NCBI GenBank assembly: GCA_023362775.1
Contig: JALMGJ010000003.1
Location: 177,226,274 to 177,290,273, forward strand
Length of the DNA stretch: 64,000 nt
From: Charina bottae
Lineage: Eukaryota > Chordata > Lepidosauria > Squamata > Charinaidae
Reading direction: 5' to 3'
Part shown: positions 57,190-64,000 of the stretch, one piece after another
Layout of the letters: every line of letters begins with the position of its first letter
Numbering within the stretch: the first letter of the stretch is position 1
Notes under the pieces: model-generated
Told to the model about the DNA's origin: nothing
Seen by the model: the letters and a program-made list of their open reading frames with translations, nothing else
Database searches by the model: none
Translations under genes and position numbers: made by a program

Positions 57190-57404
57190 TTTTTTTTTCA
57201 ATCCGTTCAATCATTCTGATTCTCAGAGACTGCCTGGACAAGTCCCTGCATTTTTCTTGGCAAGATTTTCGGAAGTGGTTTGCCATTACCTCCTTCCTAG
57301 GGCTGAGAGAGAGTGACTGGCCCAAGGTCTAAGGTGGGACTAGAACTCATGGTCTCCTGGTTTCTAGCCCGGTGCCTTAATCACTACAACAAACTGGCTC
57401 TTTA
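57190..57404 (-). mobile_element. Sauria-type tRNA SINE with BovB-like tail
   Basis: It starts with a T-run (poly-A on minus), then CAATCCGTTCAATCATTCTG, the BovB-like end in antisense. The body and head finish at AACAAACTGGCTCTTTAAGG. A short deletion removes part of the body after GGCCCAAGGTC. Confidence 0.88.
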
Positions 57405-57489
57405 AGGTACTGATACCACTAGCCTTATCACTTGTACCTGTATGAAAAGTTAGGATTGTTAAGTCATAATATGTATAACTTTACATATG

Positions 57490-58030
57490 CTAACATTGAA
57501 CTGCATTTGCCATTTTGTTGCCCAGTTCCTCAAAAGATCCTTTCGAAGCTCTCTGTGGTTCCTTTTTGCTCTAAGCATGAATTGTAACTGCAGTGTTGTT
57601 AGCAAACTCAACCATCAAATCATTCATTTACTCCTAAATCCAGCTAATGTACGACCAAGTTAAAAAGCAACAGTCCAAATTCAGATTTGTCCATGTATTC
57701 TCTGCTATCTGTTCACTAATGAGTTATTGACCCCTAAGAGCAGGATCTCCTATTCTCCTAATTAACTTTGCTTAGCGCTCTTCGTTGAAAGATTTTGTCA
57801 AGTATCTTTTGAAAGTCCAAGTAAATACTATCTACTGAATCTACATCCATATGTGTGCTGACATTCACAAATAATTCTAAAATGTTACTGACACAGACTT
57901 TGCTTTTGGCAGAGCTATGTCATGCTTCTTCAGCAGGCCTTTTGACTTTTTATAGCCAAGCCCTCATCCTTTGACTAATGGCACTTACTTCTGATCAACA
58001 TGGATCAAATTGCACAGTTAGCTCTGCATT
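57490..58030 (-). mobile_element. Decayed CR1 LINE RT fragment
   Basis: On plus, ordered landmarks of antisense CR1 RT are present. TGCATTTGCCATTTTGTTGC is at about 57503, GATCCTTTCGAAGCTCT at 57536, TTATTGACCCCTAAGAGCAG near 57725, and TTTTGAAAGTCCAAGTAAAT near 57808. Spacing agrees with CR1 but substitutions are heavy and no frame survives. Confidence 0.7.
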
Positions 58031-58249
58031 AAGATTATTACACAGTAATTTGTAATTTTACCTTATATAGAGGATGGCCAGATGCAAAATAAAGGCAGTG
58101 TTTTAATACCTGTATAGAAAAGGAACTATAAGCAACAATAGCATGACAAGCTATGTTAGTTGAAATATTTTTTCTTATAGTACCATTGAGAGGTAGGAGG
58201 CCCCAGTAATCTTTTAAAAAAATCTGCTTACCCTAATTATATGTAGAAG

Positions 58250-58325
58250 AAACACAATAATTACCATCTAATTTTAGGTTGAATTTGGAGATTTTTGCTG
58301 GGTGAACAATTAAGGAATTTAAAGT
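58250..58325 (+). repeat. Partial third copy of the inverted-repeat sequence
   Basis: ACACAATAATTACCATCTAA through GAACAATTAAGGAATTTAAA equals the left-arm end plus the extension found only in the right arm. It lies 250 bp upstream of the left arm. Confidence 0.85.
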
Positions 58326-58574
58326 GAGGCAAAAAAAAGGGGAGGCCTGCTAAGATTAGCAACATTTCTGTATCTGAGTTCTGCTCATTCCAAGTTTATT
58401 TATTTATATCTTGCAAATAAATCCTCTTCCATTTTACAGCTTATTCAGCAAATCTATTCTAAGCAGCCATGTTATTCAGAAAGCAAAAATGTATTGAATA
58501 CTTCACAGTAGAAATATATAAACAATTTATATTAAAAAGATATAAATTCTAGCAACAGATCTTAATAGATCATA

Positions 58575-58812
58575 TCAATCATTCTTCTGTTCTTCTCAGA
58601 TAGTAGCTTATAAAGAAAAATCTGAAAACAGAGGCATTTATTACCGTTAGTTCATTAAGAAATGGTTCTTCCAGAGGAAAGTTAGCGTACAGCTTGATGC
58701 TGTGAATGTGCTCTGATGTTATGATCCCAGCAGCAATCAAGAGCGAAGGCTACAATTCTACTCACATAGTTAAGAAACACAATAATTACCATCTAATTTT
58801 AGGTTGAATTTG
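58575..58812 (+). repeat. Left arm of a 238-bp inverted repeat
   Basis: It pairs without gaps with 58923-59160 on the opposite strand, about 12 mismatches in 238 bp (95% identity by hand). The spacer is 110 bp, AT-rich and itself partly self-complementary (TTTAAATTTTTAAATTTAAA). No target duplication or terminal motif was found. Confidence 0.9.
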
Positions 58813-58922
58813 TACTTCACAGTAGAAATATATAAACAGTAGAAATCTTTAATTTAAATGTCTTTAAATTTTTAAATTTAAATTACTTTAAATTCCTTAA
58901 TTGTTCACCCAGCAAAAATCTC

Positions 58923-59160
58923 CAAATTCATCCTAAAATTAGATGGTAATTATTGTGTTTCTTAACTATGTGAGTAGAATTGTAGCCTTCGCTCTTGATT
59001 GCTGCTGGGATCATAACGTCAGAGCACGTTCACAGCATCAGGTTGTACGCTAACTTTCCTGTGGAAGAACCATTTCTTAATGACCTAATGGTAATAAATG
59101 CCTCTGTTTTCAGATTTTTCTTTCTCAGCTACTATCTCAGAAGAATAGAAGAATGTTTGA
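58923..59160 (-). repeat. Right arm of the inverted repeat
   Basis: Reverse complement of 58575-58812. Beyond the inner end it extends as the antisense of 58288-58325 (TTTTTGCTGGGTGAACAATT), which the left arm lacks. A third, direct fragment of the same sequence therefore lies at 58250-58325. Confidence 0.9.
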
Positions 59161-59394
59161 TAGGATCTGTACCTTATTGAAGTTATTGGATTAATTTCAG
59201 AATTGACGTTTTTATCATTATTCATTTATACATGCTGTCCTTTGAATAAAATAATTCCAAGGCAGTGAAAAATGTAAATTATATTATGCATCATAACCAA
59301 AAACACCCAAAGAGGGGTTTTTTTTAACAAAAAGACAACACAAAGAACAAGATAGATATGAATCAACAGACACAATCTGTTGTACTGTGGATTT

Positions 59395-59475
59395 TAATTC
59401 TGTAAGCCGCCTGGGGTCACCGTGTGTGAGTTGGACAGCCATATAAATTTGCTTAATAAATAGATAAATAAAAAT
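59395..59475 (+). mobile_element. LINE 3' tail remnant
   Basis: TGTAAGCCGCCTGGGGTCAC followed by CCATATAAATTTGCTTAATAAATAG is a typical L2/CR1-type tail. A related short remnant (GGCGGGATATAAATC with AATAAATAC repeats) lies at 56935-57003. Confidence 0.55.
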
Positions 59476-59689
59476 AATTTAAAAAGTCCCAGAGCCACAT
59501 TACATTCCACACAACTGTAAAAAGGAGCTTGTTTTTATCTCGAAGTACTGCCAAGAAGGGCCTATTTCAAATTCTCTCAGTATGGGCCATCCCCACTGGA
59601 TGGGATCACAAGCAGGGCCTAACCAATCTTAAAACTTGAGTTTGATGTTACTGGGGGAAGCATTGTTATACATTCTTGGTTCTTAAATT

Positions 59690-60154
59690 GTGAAAGGATT
59701 CACATACAAGTACTACATTGGGTTCACAGACAACCAGTGCAATACTTTGAGGACTGGTATCATACGGTTCCATTTAATAACCTGGCACATTTTTCTGCAA
59801 CAGCTGCAGTTCCTACTCCACGTTCAGGGATGTTTCTACACAGAACAAATGCATAAGACTGAAACTTCATTACAGCTTAGTACTAACTTCATTACAGTCC
59901 AAGATCAACAATTTAATGAATGCATAAAATACACAAAGCACAGCTACTGGGTATATGGTGCATTAATAATTAATAAGTGGATCCTTAACAATATCATAAC
60001 AAACTTTGTAAACAAACACTCAGAATCTAGCTATCTTGCAAATGGCATGAGGCTGCTGAGAAAGAAACATAAACATCATCTGAATGATTGGGAAGAGGCA
60101 TTGAAAAAACAAAATTTACTTCCTATGCCTATAAATATCTCTATACGAATGTAA
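59690..60154 (+). other. Unexplained open frame, 154 codons from GTG, no recognised product
   Basis: The frame opens at a GTG and its first ATG is near residue 54. The first third (about 59700-59830) shows weak similarity to antisense LINE sequence (GCAATACTTTGAGGACTGGT, CAACAGCTGCAGTTCCTACT). The rest encodes a Lys-, His- and Asn-rich tail (LLRKKHKHHLNDWEEALKKQ). There is no signal peptide, known domain or promoter. An ORF of this length is borderline for chance in AT-rich DNA, and it lies 750 bp inside the presumed COLEC12 intron 2. Low expectation of being a gene. Confidence 0.2.
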
Positions 60155-60903
60155 TATAGGAAAAAATGAGCAAGAGCTTCAACAGATCCAAAATCAAAAA
60201 GGCAGATGTATTCACTAAAAGGTGTGTTCTATCATCTATCTCAGCAGATGTAAGAGCATTAAAACCTGCCTTTGAAATTCTCTACAATATTTGGGCATGA
60301 TTAAGGTGGTAGAAAAACATGGTGATTCCCACCTAGGATTCAGCTTCCAGGATTTGAAATTTTGGGGTAGTCACTTCAGTTGCCCATTTATTAACATTGA
60401 AACAACATAGAAAATTTTAGCATGTTAATCCACAGAAGTGCTAAACTTTCACACCCACATATTCATATGGGGAAAATAAAGTACCCTTACTAATTGGTGC
60501 TACTGAACTTCAAGTCTGAAGAATATATTTTTTGCATCTAATGGAAACTCAATTCATTTAAATAGGCACTTTTTATAATATGGCAACTCCTCTTGCTATT
60601 CAGGAAATTATAATTGCAAATGTTGGATGATAGTTATTAACAGTGAAAGATTCCTACTGAATAGCAAAAAGAGTCAAAGCTTTTATATAAATAAGTAAAT
60701 GCTCAAAAGGAAATCCCTATAATAAACACATTTTGTAAAATCACCAGTGAAGTAACCAATATTCTTCATCAATTTCCCCCGTACAGATTCCTTGCCTCTG
60801 CTTTTTAATGTTTTAACCATGTTTCAAGTAACATATACACAGAATTTTTGTGGACAATTGTTTTGTCTACACTATGAAAACTTGAACGTATAGTCTAACT
60901 TAC

Positions 60904-60954
60904 CAAACCTCTTATAACCAAAGGACTGAACCTCTTCCTCTTCTGCAAAGTCGT
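60904..60954 (-). CDS. COLEC12: COLEC12 (collectin-12 / scavenger receptor with C-type lectin) exon 2, partial CDS
   Basis: On the minus strand a pyrimidine tract ending TTTTAACAG precedes 60954, and the donor GTAAGT follows 60904. The exon is 51 bp, phase 1 at both ends. It gives AC (completing an Asp codon), then DFAEEEEVQSFGYKRF, then a lone G (first base of a Gly codon). I recognise this as the cytoplasmic N-terminus of collectin-12, a type II membrane scavenger receptor with coiled-coil, collagen-like and C-type lectin domains that binds microbial and oxidised-lipid ligands. YKRF fits a tyrosine-based YxxPhi internalisation signal. The split Asp codon implies that exon 1 ends with the Met-Lys start codons plus one G; no such exon was found between here and the window edge. 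The transmembrane exon was not found at lower coordinates. The call rests on recognising a short, distinctive acidic peptide together with perfect splice sites. Confidence 0.93.
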
Positions 60955-60976
60955 CTGTTAAAAAAAAGAAGATATG
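60955..60976 (-). promoter_or_regulatory. COLEC12: 3' splice site of the COLEC12 exon
   Basis: Read on the minus strand, the sequence upstream of the exon is a pyrimidine-rich tract (CTTC followed by eight T) and then AACAG. This is a strong acceptor. The matching donor GTAAGT lies at 60898-60903. Confidence 0.85.
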
Positions 60977-62365
60977 GACATCAGTATAGATGTCAATATA
61001 AGATAAACAAGGATACTTAATGTAGATATTTTGAATATTATAAATATATATGAAAATACATCTAGAGCTACTGAAAATTCTACATAGGAACTGCATTTAA
61101 ATATAACATTTGATTCAAAGTAGTATGAAAAATATCAACAGCATTCCCCCCTTACTGCTATTTATTTATTTATTTGTTGGTTGGTTGGTTGGTTGTTTCG
61201 TTAGCTGAATTGTAATTCTTGAAGCTCTATTTGTCTGAATCACAAATATATCATCTGGTCATACTCAGCAGTTTGTGTATGGAAATTATTGGGTGGTCCA
61301 GTTTGTAGTGTAATTGAACAGTTTGATTTTTCTTACAAAACAACATTTTAAAAAGAAAAGTATATTTGGCTTGAAATATATCATTGTTGCAACTACAATA
61401 ACACAAAGAAAAATATTTAACCCCATCTTGACTTGGAAGAGGAGAAAAGGCACCCCTATGAACAACAGAGAAGACCTCCTAGTAAGATATTTGGAAGTTT
61501 CTCAGCTCATTCACAGTCATTCTTCTATAGATTTTTTAAAAATAGGTACAAATAGAACTGTGGTCAACAGAATTGCCAACTTTCCATTTTACTGCCTTCA
61601 CCATCATTTATTAATATCTACATCTGATAGGTATTATGCAAGATTCATGGCTCTGTTTGCACTGGAAGTCAGAGAAAACTTGTAAAGGGTTCTTATGAAC
61701 TGCCTTAAAATACAGAACCAAAAATGTAAACTAATATCATTACAAAGAAGGAAAGCCCACCCTACAGCACAGCCAGGGTAAAGGAATAAGGCTGGGGTTT
61801 TATTGCACTTAATGATTTGTTCACACATGCATGCATAAATACTTATCAGCACTGCTATCCTACTCTCTACTTGTATCACTCCAAGCAGATTGCATTGATT
61901 TAAAACTCCTTTTCCTAACTTGATCTCCTCCAGATGTATTGGGGCAGCAATTCTCATAACTGCAGTCACTGTGGCAATGCACAACTGGGAATTCTAAGAG
62001 CTACAATCTTAACACAAGTGGAGGAGAATAGAATGGAGGTGATTATGTAGATAAGGTTCCATGGAACCCTGGGCTTCCTCAAGAATTAGATGGGTGGGGT
62101 GCCATAAGAGACTAAAGGGAAAGAAAGGAAAGGAAAGGAAAGGAAAGGAAAGGAAAGGAAAGGAAAGGAAAGGAAAGGAAAGGAAAGGAAAGGAAAGGAA
62201 AGGAAAGGAAAGGAAAAAGTTTGCCCCAAACAGCCAATTTTCTACCCAAGAGCTTTGCCTCTTGATTAGTGGTTCTCCAGGATTTTTTTTTAAACTAACA
62301 GGTTCCTGGCCCCCCAAAAGTTAGAAAACTCCCAGCATAGATTATAAAGATACATACATAATATA
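60977..62365. other. Presumed COLEC12 intron 1, no further exon seen
   Basis: AT-rich with (TTGG)n at 61180-61192 and the AAAGG array. A 123-codon plus-strand ORF (61314-61685) looks incidental. The remaining 62601-64000 also shows no exon with a Met-Lys start and donor site. Confidence 0.5.
62122..62217. repeat. (AAAGG)n microsatellite
   Basis: About 18 pentanucleotide units, nearly pure, with no recognisable transposon tail beside it. Confidence 0.95.
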
Positions 62366-62600
62366 ATGAGAGACAGTTTGGTGTAATGGTTAAAGGTACC
62401 AGGCTAGAAACCAGGAAACCATGAGCTCTAGTCCCGCCTTAGGCATGAAGCCAGCTGGATGACTTTGGGCCAGTCACTCTCTCTCAGCCCTAGGAAGAAG
62501 ACAATGGCCAACCACTTCTGACAAAGATTGCCAAGAAAACTACATGGACTTGTCTATGTAGTTGCCAGGATTCAAGAATTGATAAATAAAGGAATACAAT
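62366..62600 (+). mobile_element. Sauria-type tRNA SINE, diverged
   Basis: Head GAGACAGTTTGGTGTAATGG and body GGGCCAGTCACTCTCTCTCA are clear. The 3' part GAAGACAATGGCCAACCACTTC..ATGGACTTGTCTATG decays before the BovB-like terminus. Confidence 0.83.
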
Positions 62601-64000
62601 TTTAATTTAAACTAAATGTGTGTGTGTGTGGGGGGGGAGAAGGATAACTAGGAAAGGAAATGAAGGAAAACCATGACCCAACAGGGAATTTATTCCAATA
62701 GGCTGGCAGCGCTACATAAAAGCAACATTTCCAAGTGTCGGTCACTCCCCCGAGCTCCCCAAAGTGTGGAACAATCGACTGCTTCTCCTGGCACGATCAT
62801 AACAGCCAGGCCAACTTTTGTAGGGAGATGCAATCTTGAGGTTCTAGGTTCCAGGCCAGTGGGAATACATTTTTAATTATGGCAAACTCTTATGATAATT
62901 TTTAATTAAACACAATTCAACATATATTTTGCTTTCAACTTCTGGAACACTTTGTTGTTATATATGAAAACTTTCCTAGGAAATTCAAGTTCCATGCATG
63001 AGTCCCAAGATTTGTTGTCTAGATTCCAAAGCAGCTTTGGAGAATTCTGAAAAATTCAATATTAATTATTTGTGAGCAGAAAAGGATATTCAATTATCAA
63101 GGAAAAACGATCAGGTTAAGATGAGTGCTAAAGCTTTCTCATGTCAGCATAAGCTTCACAAAGCCAGACAACTGGAAGCTAAGGTGGATGCCATAATAAA
63201 CAGATATGACCCATCATCAGTAATAAAAGGATCAGATGCTTCCAAGGGGCGGTGTTGGTCAAAGACTACCGAAGCTTTCTTGCTGGTTTCAGGCACTCCA
63301 TCCTCCCTATTTGAATTGGAATACTTTAAATGATCTGAGTCTCAAAGAGAAATAAAAGTGTGAAAGAACATGAGGATAAAGTATTAGCAGGAACAACTTG
63401 TGACATTGCACAATATCTTGACTGATCATTGGGTCTAGTTTCAAATATTCATTCAGCCATGACATTCACTGGAAGTTGTGTAACATGAAAAAAATAAGTG
63501 GCATACAGAACATATCTCTTCACAAACAATGGCTACAAGCAGGACTAAGAGAAAAGAACTTTCAAAACAGAGGGAATTAGTGCTAGCAAACTGGACCCAT
63601 GGTACCTCTCATATTAATAATTAAGAACAGTAGCTGGCATGCAGACATGCAGAAAGAGAGAGAAAGAAAGAAGTTAAGATACAAAAATTGACTCAAGATG
63701 TGGTTTCCAAGTTTTTAAATCAGATTTAGGTCAGTCTAACTGCAAGTTTTTGTTTATTATTCAGCAGGTTTTATATTGAAGAACCAAAGTTGTTGAAACT
63801 TATTACATACACCAGTATGTAATAAATTCTAAAGACAGAAAAAAGGGCAAAATTGGCTTGCCAACACCACAAAGAGAATGGATGGTGACCAGCAAACAAT
63901 GTCTGACTGTAGCTTGCTTTGGTATGTGGTCTGCCCTGATAGCAGCAGACTTATGAAGTATGCCATGAGAATACGTTCACAGTCACCTTCACGGATGAAT

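Noticed and set aside
58987..59091. A 35-codon AG..GT-bounded open stretch (SLLIAAGIITSEHVHS and onward) on both arms of the inverted repeat, resembling a duplicated exon.
   Set aside because: Differences between arms fall on all codon positions, with several amino-acid changes. No known protein was recognised, and the arms are identical just as strongly outside the stretch. It is better explained as non-coding duplicated DNA.
62009..62317. FLSFPFLSFPF repeat ORF.
   Set aside because: Translation of the (AAAGG)n array.
1..64000. CRISPR arrays, operons, ribosome binding sites or other prokaryotic systems.
   Set aside because: Splice sites, SINE/LINE content and gene structure show vertebrate nuclear DNA; no regularly spaced palindromic repeats were seen.
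63935..64000. GTGAAG|GTGACT on the minus strand near the edge as a candidate COLEC12 exon 1 donor.
   Set aside because: The required Met codon is absent (CCGTGAAG) and there is no supporting 5' UTR context.

Overview
The window is vertebrate nuclear DNA, most likely from a squamate reptile (snake or lizard). The basis is the repeat community: BovB/RTE LINEs, many L2 fragments, CR1, a Penelope-like element, Sauria-type tRNA SINEs with a BovB-like tail, further tRNA SINEs, hAT and TA-flanked MITEs, and abundant (TAAAA)n, (AAAG)n and (CA)n arrays. I cannot resolve the species.

Only one host-gene segment is recognisable. A 51-bp exon at 60904-60954 (minus strand) has clean splice sites and encodes the cytoplasmic N-terminus of collectin-12 (COLEC12), including a YKRF endocytic motif. 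No neighbouring COLEC12 exon and no other host exon was found by eye. The simplest reading is that almost all of the window is intronic: intron 1 above 60955 and intron 2 below 60903.

Layout. 0-9 kb holds sparse old repeats, an (AAAG)n array on an L2 tail, a TA-flanked MITE at 4.27-4.94 kb and an ACCTTT-tailed SINE at 5.3 kb. 9-15 kb holds a SINE with a long (TAAAA)n tail, an ACCTTT SINE with a 14-bp target duplication, a composite SINE and a GC-rich hAT MITE. 15.6-23 kb is a dense cluster: SINE, several L2 copies, a BovB/RTE copy with 394 in-frame codons, a non-LTR element with a C-terminal C2H2 finger, a MITE and two SINEs. 23-27 kb is nearly featureless. 27.0-29.4 kb is a truncated Penelope-like element invaded by a second C2H2-type LINE. 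30-33.8 kb has a decayed RTE element and L2 pieces. 36.28-37.79 kb is a complete Penelope-like insertion with RT, GIY-YIG, a hammerhead-ribozyme-like repeat and a 12-bp target duplication. 41.6-44.4 kb is an L2 stack interrupted by a composite SINE. 45.8-49.3 kb holds a SINE, CR1 and two BovB copies. 50.6-51.4 kb is L2. 55-59 kb has a short BovB end, a SINE, an old CR1 fragment and a 95%-identical 238-bp inverted repeat. 60.9 kb is the COLEC12 exon.

The repeats form partnerships. The SINEs carry RNA polymerase III boxes and end in tails resembling BovB, L2 or another LINE, as expected if they borrow LINE reverse transcriptases. Two SINE groups each occur with two different 3' tails. All LINE copies seen are 5'-truncated, internally deleted or frameshifted, so no complete autonomous element is present.
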